A stretch of DNA of 64,000 bases from Thermotoga caldifontis AZM44c09 (GTDB lineage: Bacteria > Thermotogota > Thermotogae > Thermotogales > DSM-5069). Position 1 is the stretch's first letter. Each line of letters opens with the position of its first letter. The notes beneath the pieces were generated by a model. The model did not search any database. It was given only the letters and a program-made list of their open reading frames with translations, and was not told the origin of the DNA. The stretch covers positions 1,488,001 through 1,552,000 of the forward strand of contig NZ_AP014509.1 of the NCBI RefSeq assembly GCF_000828655.1, written 5' to 3'. Of this stretch, positions 54,964-62,934 are shown piece after piece. Position numbers and translations under genes: made by a program.

Positions 54964-56405
54964 TTTTTAACACCTACCTTCACTCTCCTGAACCTGGCCG
55001 GCGCTGCTCCATGACCGACGTACATCACCTGCATGGGTTGACCCTTGCCGCAGTTCGGCACACCCCACACGTGCCAGTACGACTCGTTTGCCACTCCGTC
55101 GCACTTGTTCCAGAAGTTCGGCGTGATGTCGTAGTAAACGGGATTCTTGAAGATCCTTCCCGTGAGTTTCCCGGCCTTTATTTCGTAGGCGATCTCGGTC
55201 GCGAACTGGAAGTTCAATCTCAAATCGTCTATGGACCAGCTCTTGTTCGTGTCGAGCAGAAAACCGTAGTCTATACCTGCGATCAACTCTTCGAGCGTGT
55301 AGCTTCCGGGAAGCAGGTTGATGTTCGTCATCCTTATTATGGGTGGATGAGACCAGCTGTCTGCCCGCGCGGCACCGTTGGATCTCAGATTGAGCTCAGC
55401 TGCGGTCTGTCTGTCCATCAGATAACCCACGAACAGTCCGTTACGCACGATGTAGCTTTTCTGTGCTTGCACGCCTTCGTCGTCGAAACCGAAGCTCCCA
55501 AGCCCACCCGGAATCGTGGCGTCCGCCGTTATGCTGACGTGCTCGCTACCGTATTTGAGTTTTCCGAGCTTGTCGAGGGTCAAAAAGCTTCCACCGGCGA
55601 AGCTGAGCTCGGAACCCATGACCCTGTCGAGCTCGCTCGGATGTCCACACGACTCGTGTATCTGCAAAGCCAGCTGGTTACCGGAGATGACGATGTCGTA
55701 CTCGCCAGGTTCTATCTCCGGTGCGTCCACGAGTGCCGCGGCCTCGTCGGCGACCTTCGGTGCGTGCTCGAGCAGTTCCATCTCTTCCACGAACTCCCAT
55801 CCCCGCGTTGCGTGGTCGCCACCGAAACTGGCAGGATAAGACCTTCTCTGAAAACCGCTCTCTCCGATCGCATCTGCCTCGATACCCGCACCGGAAATGT
55901 ATATCTCCTGGTTTATAACGGAACCTTCGGTGCTCAAGAACAACTTGTCGATCCTTCGAAAGACCATCGAACCTGTGGCGCGAACTATTCTTGGATTCTC
56001 TTTCATTTTCAAAGTCGCCGCTTTGAGCAGTTCGATCTTCTCCGCGTCGCTCACCAGGAAAGGATCCTTCATCACGGGTGATTTGAACGCAGCTCTGTGA
56101 ACTGGTTCGGGTGCGAGGTGAACTTCCTTGTTCGACCTTTTGTTTGACGCCATCGCTATTTCGAGGGCCCTCAACGCAGCTTTTTCCAGCGCCGCTTCTC
56201 CACGCTCGTCCGTCGCCGCAAACCCCCAACCGTTCCCGTACAGCACCCTTATGCCCGTGCCGATATCAACGGAGTGTGTGAAACTTTTCAGCACGCCATT
56301 CTCCACGTACAGTTCCTGTCTGACGTGCTCCTCGTAGCGGACATCGGCGTACCTGGCACCCTTGGACTTCAGAAAATCGAGCAGCTTTTCCAACTTCTCC
56401 TGCAT
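54960..56405 (-). CDS. tldD: TldD zinc metalloprotease subunit
   Basis: 481 aa. The active-site helix HESCGHPSELDR (HExxxHxxE) is intact, with GGLGSFGFDDEGVQAQ and a C-terminal zinc-ligand cysteine region (NCGKGQPMQVMYVGHGAAPARF). With PmbA it forms the TldD/E protease, known to process microcin B17 and CcdA. ATG 56405 follows GGGAGGTAGG; the frame is open to 56423. Confidence 0.9.
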   Translation of the reverse strand: MQEKLEKLLDFLKSKGARYADVRYEEHVRQELYVENGVLKSFTHSVDIGTGIRVLYGNGWGFAATDERGEAALEKAALRALEIAMASNKRSNKEVHLAPEPVHRAAFKSPVMKDPFLVSDAEKIELLKAATLKMKENPRIVRATGSMVFRRIDKLFLSTEGSVINQEIYISGAGIEADAIGESGFQRRSYPASFGGDHATRGWEFVEEMELLEHAPKVADEAAALVDAPEIEPGEYDIVISGNQLALQIHESCGHPSELDRVMGSELSFAGGSFLTLDKLGKLKYGSEHVSITADATIPGGLGSFGFDDEGVQAQKSYIVRNGLFVGYLMDRQTAAELNLRSNGAARADSWSHPPIIRMTNINLLPGSYTLEELIAGIDYGFLLDTNKSWSIDDLRLNFQFATEIAYEIKAGKLTGRIFKNPVYYDITPNFWNKCDGVANESYWHVWGVPNCGKGQPMQVMYVGHGAAPARFRRVKVGVKK

Positions 56406-56428
56406 CCACCTACCTCCCTTCACAACAA

Positions 56429-56460
56429 CGAAGAAAGCAGGGATCAGCCCCTGCTTTCTT
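56429..56460 (-). terminator. Terminator-like hairpin upstream of tldD
   Basis: AAGAAAGCAGG (56431-56441) pairs with CCTGCTTTCTT (56450-56460) as an 11-bp stem with an 8-nt loop. On the minus strand the stem ends in CTTTCTT followed by CGTTGTTGTG, a weak T tract. It overlaps the end of the 71-aa ORF and precedes tldD. Confidence 0.6.
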
Positions 56461-56659
56461 CTTCGTCATCGTTGAGTATCTGCTTGAGAACTTTTTCTAT
56501 GTTTTCCTCGCTCATCTTCTGTCCAGACTGGAGTAACATGAGAGCCGCTTTGATGATGACGATACGAGGATAGTGCTTCATGAGTCTCTGGATCGGGTCG
56601 ACCTTCACGGTCTTGGTTTCCAAGGTGATCACCGTCCTCGTCGCCCTTGACACATTCAA
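56444..56659 (-). CDS. Small hypothetical protein, 71 aa
   Basis: The predicted product has a helical basic/hydrophobic centre (VDPIQRLMKHYPRIVIIKAALMLL) and an acidic end (NDDEEESRG), and the stop falls in the loop of the hairpin at 56429-56460. The start is unsure: ATG 56659 lies within the divergent tRNA-Met promoter, and GTG 56632 and TTG 56623 have only weak Shine-Dalgarno sequences. No family recognised. The pattern of an ORF running into a terminator argues that it is real, upstream of tldD. Confidence 0.5.
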   Translation of the reverse strand: MNVSRATRTVITLETKTVKVDPIQRLMKHYPRIVIIKAALMLLQSGQKMSEENIEKVLKQILNDDEEESRG

Positions 56660-56675
56660 GGGCAGGCTGTATAAT
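56647..56675 (+). promoter_or_regulatory. Consensus sigma-70 promoter of tRNA-Met
   Basis: TTGACA (56647-56652), a 17-nt spacer and TATAAT (56670-56675), perfect consensus in both boxes. The tRNA begins 12 nt downstream. Confidence 0.92.
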
Positions 56676-56687
56676 GAACTGTGGTCC

Positions 56688-56763
56688 GGGCTCGTAGCTC
56701 AGTAGGTAGAGCGCCCGGCTCATAACCGGGTGGTCGGGGGTTCGAAGCCTCCCGAGCCCACCA
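56688..56763 (+). tRNA. tRNA-Met (CAU)
   Basis: 76 nt. Acceptor GGGCTCG/CGAGCCC, anticodon stem CCCGG/CCGGG with loop CTCATAA giving CAT, T loop TTCGAAG, discriminator A, encoded CCA. The fully paired acceptor G1-C72 and lack of three G-C pairs before the loop suggest elongator rather than initiator; tRNA-Ile2 (lysidine) cannot be excluded by eye. Confidence 0.92.
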
Positions 56764-56765
56764 GT

Positions 56766-56790
56766 GCGGGAGTATGTGCTCCCGCTTTTT
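56766..56790 (+). terminator. Terminator of tRNA-Met
   Basis: GCGGGAG (56766-56772), 6-nt loop, CTCCCGC (56779-56785), then TTTTT. Starts 3 nt after the CCA end. Confidence 0.93.
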
Positions 56791-57187
56791 ATTTTAGCAC
56801 CGATTTCAATTTCTGTAAAGATTGACTGAAATTCCCGAAAGGTCAACCCTTGTGCGATTTCCCAAAAGCTCGCTCATTCACCAGAAGAGTTTCAGAAGAT
56901 ACTCTCAGCTCAACACCGTGCGATCTCATTGACAAATCTTCCGCGCCTCGTTTTCAAAAATTCGGTTGGAATGAAAGGTGGTATGTCGTTTCGAATCGCA
57001 ATTTCTTAAGGTACGCTGAATCGATGCAAGCCAGCCTGTAAAACCGCACGACAGTGGTTGAATGAACGTATTTTCTTTTCTGAAGAACCTCACCGCGATT
57101 GTTAGTTTTTCACAGTCCGTATCTTATAAGTGGAAGGGCGCGCCGACCAGCATGCTGGTGGAAAACGAATGGGAAAGGTCTGACCAC
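56791..57187. other. Gene-poor interval of about 400 bp
   Basis: Between the tRNA-Met terminator and the stop of the diguanylate cyclase gene. Locally richer in A/T than its surroundings. Open frames at 56850-57041 and 57062 onward give no family-like protein, and I see no tRNA-like fold, repeat array or terminator. A TTGACA at 56937-56942 lacks a matching -10 box. It may hold a decayed gene or a small RNA, but nothing positive supports either. Confidence 0.5.
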
Positions 57188-58084
57188 TCAGTGGTTTGCT
57201 CTGACCGTGCGGTTTCTACCCGATCTTTTGGCTTCGTACAGAGCTTCGTCCGCTTCCTTGATCAATTGATCGATGTTCTTGGGTTCCTGTCCGAGCGCTG
57301 TGACTCCAAAACTCGCCGTCACGAAGATTTCCCTTTCGTCTTCGGTTTGGAACATGGGTTGCGACTGGATCGCAGTACGCAGACGCTCAGCCACCTTGAA
57401 CGATTCTTCGATGTCGCACTCCACCAGGCAAACGATGAATTCTTCGCCACCGTACCTGCCGGCGAAGTCGTAGGCTCGAAGGTTCTTCTTGAGGATCACT
57501 GCAAAGTTCTTCAGTACCTCGTCACCCACTCTGTGTCCGTAGGTGTCGTTGATCTTTTTGAAAAAATCGATGTCTGCAATCAACAAACCCAGAGGTCTCC
57601 TGAGTCTGATGCACCTGTTCAGCTCTGCCTCGAGTCGATCCATGAAGGATCTTCTGTTCAAAAGACCCGTGAGGTGGTCCGTAGTCGCGAGCTGGAACAG
57701 TTCGTTCTCCATTCTGATGATTCTCTCGCCTATCTTCAGTTTGTAGCGCATGATCTCCGGGTCGAAAGGTTTAACCATGTAGTCGTCCGCCCCCGCTTCA
57801 AAGCCTTTCAGAATGTCTTCCTTCGCATCCTTTCCCGTGAGCAGGATGATGTAGATGTATCCCATCTTTCTCTGCTGTCTCACACGCCTGCACACCTCTG
57901 GACCTTCCAGCCCCGGCATCACCCAGTCGATCACGGCCAGTTGTGGGCCATCCGGTTGTTCGAGCATCTGAAGCGCCTCGTAGCCATCCTCAGCGGTTAT
58001 CACGTTGTATCCCCATTTTTTCAGCGAGTCTTCCAGGATAACTCTGTAAAGCTTGTCATCATCGGCAACGAGTACTTTGAACAT
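57188..58084 (-). CDS. Response regulator with GGDEF diguanylate cyclase domain
   Basis: 298 aa. REC domain (about 1-118) with acidic pocket ADDDK, phospho-acceptor Asp in AVIDWVMPG and the lysine in VKPFDPE. A short helix leads to a GGDEF domain (about 140-298) with intact GGEEF active site and an RxxD inhibitory site (RAYD) five residues before it. PleD-like: phosphorylation should drive dimerisation and c-di-GMP synthesis, with product inhibition. ATG 58084 is 5 nt after AGAGGTG; GTG 58090 is in frame. No sensor kinase adjacent. A TATAAT (58105-58110, minus) lies upstream. Confidence 0.92.
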   Translation of the reverse strand: MFKVLVADDDKLYRVILEDSLKKWGYNVITAEDGYEALQMLEQPDGPQLAVIDWVMPGLEGPEVCRRVRQQRKMGYIYIILLTGKDAKEDILKGFEAGADDYMVKPFDPEIMRYKLKIGERIIRMENELFQLATTDHLTGLLNRRSFMDRLEAELNRCIRLRRPLGLLIADIDFFKKINDTYGHRVGDEVLKNFAVILKKNLRAYDFAGRYGGEEFIVCLVECDIEESFKVAERLRTAIQSQPMFQTEDEREIFVTASFGVTALGQEPKNIDQLIKEADEALYEAKRSGRNRTVRANH

Positions 58085-58121
58085 GGGCACACCTCTGAAG
58101 AAATATTATAAGGGAATCAGG

Positions 58122-58148
58122 AATGAAAGCGGGCGATTGCCCGCTCTT
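58122..58148 (-). terminator. Hairpin after the permease pseudogene
   Basis: AGCGGGC (58128-58134) and GCCCGCT (58139-58145) form a 7-bp GC stem with a 4-nt loop. On the minus strand it is followed by TTCATTCCTG, a poor T tract, so it is a weak intrinsic terminator. Confidence 0.5.
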
Positions 58149-58152
58149 TCGT

Positions 58153-58434
58153 TCATGATACGCAAGGACCGTGCAAGGAACACACAGCTAAAATCGTACC
58201 GGATAGCGACGCGGCAACGTAAGACAACCTCTTCGCACGATATTTCAAATACTCCATCGATGCACCCTGAGAAACGAAATTGGCTATGACACAGGTTATG
58301 AAGAACGCAAAGACAAGATACGTCGGAGCGTGGAGCCTCGCATACTTCTGGTGCATGTGGAGCGATCCCATCACGGCGGTTGTGAACCTGCCGTGCACGA
58401 GTGGTATGAAATGACCGAGCAGGGAAAGTTTCAA
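58153..58434 (-). pseudogene. Remnant of a COG0701/ArsP-type permease gene
   Basis: Residues about 38-86 of the open frame (FVSQGASMEYLKYRAKR then YVAASLSGTILAVCS) match the first helices of COG0701 (ArsP/YraQ) permeases, which continue CSCTVLPLFAGIY. Here the frame breaks after AVCS and stops at 58153; removing one base near 58174-58175 restores CSCTVLA before all similarity ends. The 3' two thirds (helices and second half) are absent. The remnant is bounded by two GC hairpins. The frameshift and truncation mark a decayed gene; it is not likely to make a transporter. Confidence 0.75.
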
Positions 58435-58463
58435 GATTGCAGGTTCGTCAACATTAATCCGAG

Positions 58464-58493
58464 ACGAAAAAGCGGGCCGAAGCCCGCTTTTCG
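58464..58493. terminator. Bidirectional terminator between atoA and the permease remnant
   Basis: CGAAAAAGCGGGC, loop CGAA, GCCCGCTTTTCG. The 7-bp GC core (58471-58477 with 58482-58488) has T runs on both strands, so it can end the ato operon from the right and any transcript from the left. Confidence 0.88.
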
Positions 58494-58511
58494 TGTTTCA
58501 TCTCAACCTGC

Positions 58512-59186
58512 TCAGAGGCTTATCGGCATGGTTGGAACCTTCTCCGGAACGATCAATCTGGCTTCTGTGAACTTCAGGACTTCTTCGACGGTCGTTTCGG
58601 GCGCCACTTCCTTCAAGAGCAATCCTTTTTGTGTGACCTCGATGACCGCCATATCGGTGACGATCAGATCCACCCTGCGTACGGACGTGAGGGGCAAACT
58701 GCACTTTTTGACGATCTTTGGAGTTCCACCCTTTTCCGTGTGCGTCATCGCGACGATCACTTTCTTGGCGCCCGTGACCAGGTCCATCGCACCACCCATG
58801 CCCGGGATCAACTTGCCCGGGATCATCCAGTTTGCGAGGTGGCCTTCCTCGTCGACCTGGAGTCCTCCGAGCACGGTGATGTCCACATGGCCTCCACGTA
58901 TCAATCCGAAAGACACAGCGGAGTCGAAAACCACCGCTCCGGGCAGGAACGTCACCGGATTTCCACCCGCGTTGTTCAAATTCGGATGCTCGTAGCCTGG
59001 TTCCGGTGCCGGGCCCATGCCGAGGATACCGTTTTCGGATTGGAAGAAGACCGTAACATTCGAGGGGATGTAGTTCGCCACCAGGGTGGGAATGCCGATA
59101 CCCAAATTGACGATGTCGCCGTCTTTCAGTTCGAGCGCCACTCTCTTCGCTATGACGGTCCTACCTATTTTTGGATCCGTGATCAT
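58512..59186 (-). CDS. atoA: Acetoacetate/butyrate CoA-transferase, beta subunit
   Basis: 224 aa. Catalytic glutamate in SENGILGMGP (the CoA-thioester-forming residue), with GIGIPTLVANY and GGHVDITVLGGLQVD. Class I CoA-transferase subunit B. With subunit A it moves CoA between acetyl- or acetoacetyl-CoA and short-chain acids. Last gene of the atoE-thiolase-atoD-atoA operon; overlaps atoD by 4 nt. The exact acid is not set by sequence. Confidence 0.9.
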   Translation of the reverse strand: MITDPKIGRTVIAKRVALELKDGDIVNLGIGIPTLVANYIPSNVTVFFQSENGILGMGPAPEPGYEHPNLNNAGGNPVTFLPGAVVFDSAVSFGLIRGGHVDITVLGGLQVDEEGHLANWMIPGKLIPGMGGAMDLVTGAKKVIVAMTHTEKGGTPKIVKKCSLPLTSVRRVDLIVTDMAVIEVTQKGLLLKEVAPETTVEEVLKFTEARLIVPEKVPTMPISL

Positions 59187-59842
59187 CTTGCATTCCCCCT
59201 CACGATGTAATCCACAACCGCGTGCGGTACATGGATCTCGTTCGGATCGAGGCCTCCAACTGGAACCAGTTCCTCGACTTCAACGATCGTTATGTTGCCA
59301 GCGAAGGCCATGAGTGGGTTGAAGTTGCGCGCCGTGTAGTTGAAGACAAGATTGCCCAGAAAGTCTGCCTTCTTCGCCTTGATGAGTGCGAAGTCCGCTT
59401 TCAGTGCCGTCTCAACGAGGTACTCTTTGCCATCTATGACGATCTTCTGTTTTCCGTTCTCAACGATCGTTCCAACGCCCGTGGGAGTGAGAACACCACC
59501 GAGCCCAAACCCGCCGGCTCTGACGCGCTCCGCGAGCGTACCTTGAGGAACGAGTTCAACTTCGAGGGTGCCTTCGATCATCTGTTTCTGCGTTTCGGGG
59601 TTGGTACCGATGTGCGAAACTATGACCTTTTTGACCAGCCTGTTCACGATGAGCTTGCCGATACCCCTGTCTGGAAATGCCGTATCGTTGGCGATCACGG
59701 TCAGATCCTTTTTTCCAGCCTTTATGAGCCCATCTATGAGCAGTTCAGGTGTACCGTCGCCGAGGAAACCTCCTATCATCAGCACGGCGCCGTCTGGAAT
59801 CATCTCGATCGCTTTCTCAACGCTGATGAGCTTGTTTTTCAT
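59183..59842 (-). CDS. atoD: Acetoacetate/butyrate CoA-transferase, alpha subunit
   Basis: 219 aa. GGFLGDGTPELLIDGLI (glycine-rich CoA-binding start), GTNPETQKQMIEG, PQGTLAERVRAGGFGLGG. Pairs with AtoA encoded directly downstream. ATG 59842 has AGGAGGGTTG upstream and is 3 nt from the thiolase stop. Confidence 0.9.
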   Translation of the reverse strand: MKNKLISVEKAIEMIPDGAVLMIGGFLGDGTPELLIDGLIKAGKKDLTVIANDTAFPDRGIGKLIVNRLVKKVIVSHIGTNPETQKQMIEGTLEVELVPQGTLAERVRAGGFGLGGVLTPTGVGTIVENGKQKIVIDGKEYLVETALKADFALIKAKKADFLGNLVFNYTARNFNPLMAFAGNITIVEVEELVPVGGLDPNEIHVPHAVVDYIVRGNAR

Positions 59843-59845
59843 GTT

Positions 59846-61057
59846 TCAACCCTCCTGAACGTTTTTGATGACAATGGCCGTACCCATGCCACCACCTACG
59901 CACAGACTGGCAAGACCGAACTCAACCTTGCGCTTCTTCATTTCGTAAAGCAGCGTCACGACGATCCTGTTTCCACTCGCACCGATTGGATGCCCCAGCG
60001 CGATGGCCCCACCGTTGACGTTGACACGCTCTTCGAGCCAGTCGTCACTCACACCGTGCTCTCTCTTGACGTCCCTCAGAACGGCGATGGACTGGGCCGC
60101 GAAAGCTTCGTTCAGTTCGATCAATCCTATGTCTGTGAGCTTGAGCCTGGCTTTGGCCAGCGCTTTGGATATCGCACCTACAGGTCCTATACCCATGATC
60201 GCAGGATCAACACCGTGCTGAGCGAAGGAAACGATCTCGGCCATGGGCTTGAGACCGTACTTCTTGACGGCATCTTCAGACGCTATGATCACGGCGGAAG
60301 CACCATCGTTGATTCCAGAAGCGTTTCCGGCTGTGACAGTGCCATCGGGTTTGAAAGCAGGCTTTAACTTCGCCAGTGCCTCAAGCGTGGTGTCGAACCT
60401 GGGATGCTCGTCGGTGTCGAAGACCTTTTCGCCTTTCTTTTCCTTTATGACGATCGGTACGATCTCGTCTTTGAACCTTCCAGACTCGATGGCCTTCTTC
60501 GCCTTCATCTGGCTCTTGTAGGCAAAAAGATCCTGTTCTTCTCTGCTTATTCCGTATTTCTGGACCAGATTCTCAGCGGTAACGCCCATGTGGTACATGT
60601 TGAAGACATCGGTGAGTCCATCGTACACCATGTGGTCTACGATCTCACCGTTTCCCAGTCTGTAGCCAAACCTCGCTCTGGGAAGCAGATAGGGTGCCAT
60701 GGACATGTTCTCCATACCTGCGGTAAGAACGATCTCTGCTTCACCCAGCATGATATCCGTCGCGCCGATCATGATGGCCTTCATACCAGAAGCACAGAGC
60801 ATGTTCACGGTGTAACCCGGTTTTTCTGCTGGTATGCCCGCGTAGATGCCAACCTGCCTTCCTGGTCCCATACCCTGTCCTGCCATGAGGATGTTTCCCA
60901 CGATCGTTTCATCGATCCATTCAGGTTTCACACCGGCCTGTTCCATCGCAGCCTTCGCGGCCGTGACGGCGAGCTGCACCGCGGGAATGTCTTTGAGACT
61001 GCCTCCAAACGTTCCTATGGCGGTTCTCTTTGCACCGACAATGTAAACCTTACGCAT
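59846..61057 (-). CDS. thlA: Acetyl-CoA acetyltransferase (thiolase)
   Basis: 403 aa. Cys88 nucleophile (NMLCASGMKAI), LNEAFAAQ, the histidine of GGAIALGHPIGASG and the second cysteine in SLCVGGGMGTA are complete, so it is a biosynthetic/degradative type II thiolase. In this operon it would cleave acetoacetyl-CoA to acetyl-CoA, or condense in the reverse direction. AAGGAGGTGAATCG precedes ATG 61057. Confidence 0.93.
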   Translation of the reverse strand: MRKVYIVGAKRTAIGTFGGSLKDIPAVQLAVTAAKAAMEQAGVKPEWIDETIVGNILMAGQGMGPGRQVGIYAGIPAEKPGYTVNMLCASGMKAIMIGATDIMLGEAEIVLTAGMENMSMAPYLLPRARFGYRLGNGEIVDHMVYDGLTDVFNMYHMGVTAENLVQKYGISREEQDLFAYKSQMKAKKAIESGRFKDEIVPIVIKEKKGEKVFDTDEHPRFDTTLEALAKLKPAFKPDGTVTAGNASGINDGASAVIIASEDAVKKYGLKPMAEIVSFAQHGVDPAIMGIGPVGAISKALAKARLKLTDIGLIELNEAFAAQSIAVLRDVKREHGVSDDWLEERVNVNGGAIALGHPIGASGNRIVVTLLYEMKKRKVEFGLASLCVGGGMGTAIVIKNVQEG

Positions 61058-61076
61058 CGATTCACCTCCTTACAGC

Positions 61077-62405
61077 TTACAGAATGAGGAACAGCACGCT
61101 GGTTACAATACCGCTCCAGATCAACGCCATGACGCAGTAACCCATGATGTCCCTGATCTCGAGCTTTGCAACGGAAAGCAACGGTAACGCCCAGAAGGGC
61201 TGGATCATGTTCGTCCAGGCGTCTCCCCAGGCAACGCCCATGATCACTTTTGGCACGGACGCACCTATCTTCATGGCCGCTTCGACCATGATCGGACCCT
61301 GAACGGACCACTGCCCACCACCGGACGGGATGAACAGGTTGATCAAGCCGGCGCTCCAGTAGGTGAACAAAGGAAGCGTCTTGGCCGTGGAGAAGGACGC
61401 GAACCAGTTCGCGATCGTCGCTGCAAGACCCGATCTGGTCATCATGCCCATGATGCCGGCATAGAACGGGAACTGGACCACGATCGCCCAGACGGTCTTA
61501 CCGGCCTCGATGGCTGCATCGATGAAGTTCCTCGGTGTTCCGTGCAGAAGGATGCCGAGCATGAGGAAGATGAAGTTCAGGATGTTCAAATCAAGAGAAC
61601 CTTTCTTGACGAAGAAATAGTAGAAGATGTATATCAAACCGATGATACCGATGATCATGGAAAGGACTGCGCTGTTTTCCATTTTCTCAGCGGGTGTCAT
61701 CTCGGAAGGATTCTTCTTCGGTTTTTCCTTTTTCTCAGCGAACACCGCTGGATCGACCTCTACCACTTCTTCTTTCTTCGGGTGCATCGCTCCCATGATG
61801 AAAGGCAGTGTCACGAGCAGGACGAGCACCGGTACGTAACCTATGGGTGAAAAGATCGTCTGGGAGACTGGAATCAATCCGATCTTGGCTTCCAGGAAGT
61901 GTCCCTTGGTGTTCACCAGCAGCGGTGCGGAAGCTGAAAGACCGGCGTGCCAGACGAGGAATCCAGAATAGGCCGATGCGACCAGCAACGGATAGTGAAG
62001 GCCTTTACCCTTCATGTTCCTCGCGATCTCGATGGCGAGCAAAGAGGTGAATATGAGTCCAAAACCCCAGTTCAGATAGCTCGTAACGATCATCACTACG
62101 CATGCGAGTGCCACGGCTTTGAACGGCGTATCTGCAACTCTCGCGATGGCCCTCAGGAGCGCTGCCATGGGTTTCGTCTGGGCGAGGATGTGACCCGTCA
62201 TCAGAACGAGACACATCTGCATCGCGAACGAGAGCAAACTCCAGAAACCATCACCCATGTACACGATCATGTCGATGGGACTTTTCTTCTGGATCACCAT
62301 TCCGAGAATGAAGGTGAGCAGAGTGAGGATCATCGCGAAGATCAGAGCGTCCGGTAGGTACTTCTTTGCAAATTTCGAGAACACGTTGCCGAGAACCCTA
62401 AGCAC
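61077..62405 (-). CDS. atoE: Short-chain fatty acid transporter AtoE
   Basis: 442 aa with about 10-12 hydrophobic helices. SYLNWGFGLIF, FIPSGGGQWSVQGPI and WGDAWTNMIQPFWALPLL are AtoE/DcuC-like signatures. A charged cytosolic loop (about 215-245, KKEEVVEVDPAVFAEKK) is present. It imports short-chain acids such as butyrate or acetoacetate for the CoA-transferase. GTG 62405 has GGGAGGGG upstream. Confidence 0.9.
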   Translation of the reverse strand: MLRVLGNVFSKFAKKYLPDALIFAMILTLLTFILGMVIQKKSPIDMIVYMGDGFWSLLSFAMQMCLVLMTGHILAQTKPMAALLRAIARVADTPFKAVALACVVMIVTSYLNWGFGLIFTSLLAIEIARNMKGKGLHYPLLVASAYSGFLVWHAGLSASAPLLVNTKGHFLEAKIGLIPVSQTIFSPIGYVPVLVLLVTLPFIMGAMHPKKEEVVEVDPAVFAEKKEKPKKNPSEMTPAEKMENSAVLSMIIGIIGLIYIFYYFFVKKGSLDLNILNFIFLMLGILLHGTPRNFIDAAIEAGKTVWAIVVQFPFYAGIMGMMTRSGLAATIANWFASFSTAKTLPLFTYWSAGLINLFIPSGGGQWSVQGPIMVEAAMKIGASVPKVIMGVAWGDAWTNMIQPFWALPLLSVAKLEIRDIMGYCVMALIWSGIVTSVLFLIL

Positions 62406-62520
62406 AACGACCCCTCCCTTGTGAAGTGTTTCTTGATAGTTAAACTAACATTTTTGGGCAACAAGAATCAAGTAGACGCCCGTTGCATTGACAGGTTTAC
62501 TGTAATACTGTAATATTACG
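62406..62520. promoter_or_regulatory. Divergent ato / gntR control region with palindromes
   Basis: Towards gntR: TTGACA (62488-62493), a 17-nt spacer and TAATAT (62511-62516). Towards atoE (minus strand): TTGCCC, 17 nt, TATCAA. Two dyads are visible: TAGTTAAACTA (62437-62447) at the atoE -10 region, and GTAATATTAC (62510-62519) on the gntR -10, next to a repeated ACTGTAAT. These are plausible operator sites, the second probably for the GntR protein itself. The -10 box of gntR lies so close to the start that the mRNA may be leaderless. Confidence 0.65.
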
Positions 62521-62934
62521 GTGGTGAATGGTGTGTGGTTCAGGGTTGATTTCTCGTCGCACGTGCCCGTGTACAAGCAAATAAAGGAAAAATTGAAACT
62601 TCTCCTGCTCAGCGGAGAGCTGAAGCCCGGAGATTTCGTTCCCTCGATCAGGACGCTCGCGAACGATCTTGGTGTGAACGTCAACACCGTCGCGAGGGCT
62701 TACAGAGAACTCGTGGCGGAAGGCGTGCTCGAGCCTGTCCGTGGTGAAGGATACGTTGTGAAGCGGCTGAACTTGAACGAACTGGTGGAGTCGACGCTCG
62801 ATAGGTTTCGTAGCACCGTCGAAGAATGCAAAAGGGTTGGGATCGAACCCGAACGACTCATAATCTTGCTCGAAGAAGTTTACGGGAGGCGGGACGATGG
62901 TTCTCAGTGTGAAAGGACTGGTGAAGAGTTATAG
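62521..62934 (+). CDS. GntR-family regulator (YtrA type)
   Basis: 137 aa. Short GntR protein: winged helix (about 15-85: PVYKQIKEKLKLLLLSGEL, PSIRTLANDLGVNVNTVARAYREL, GEGYVV) and a small helical C-terminus without an effector domain, the YtrA subfamily. These usually repress the ABC transporter operon they head, as here. Start: GTG 62521, 62524 or 62533. Overlaps the ABC ATPase gene by 38 nt. Confidence 0.88.
   Translation: MVNGVWFRVDFSSHVPVYKQIKEKLKLLLLSGELKPGDFVPSIRTLANDLGVNVNTVARAYRELVAEGVLEPVRGEGYVVKRLNLNELVESTLDRFRSTVEECKRVGIEPERLIILLEEVYGRRDDGSQCERTGEEL

Noticed and set aside
57062..58111. 349-aa open frame on the plus strand
   Set aside because: Antisense of the REC-GGDEF gene; mirror-frame artefact of its codon use.
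59222..60367. 381-aa open frame on the plus strand
   Set aside because: Antisense of atoD and thiolase, both with full active sites.
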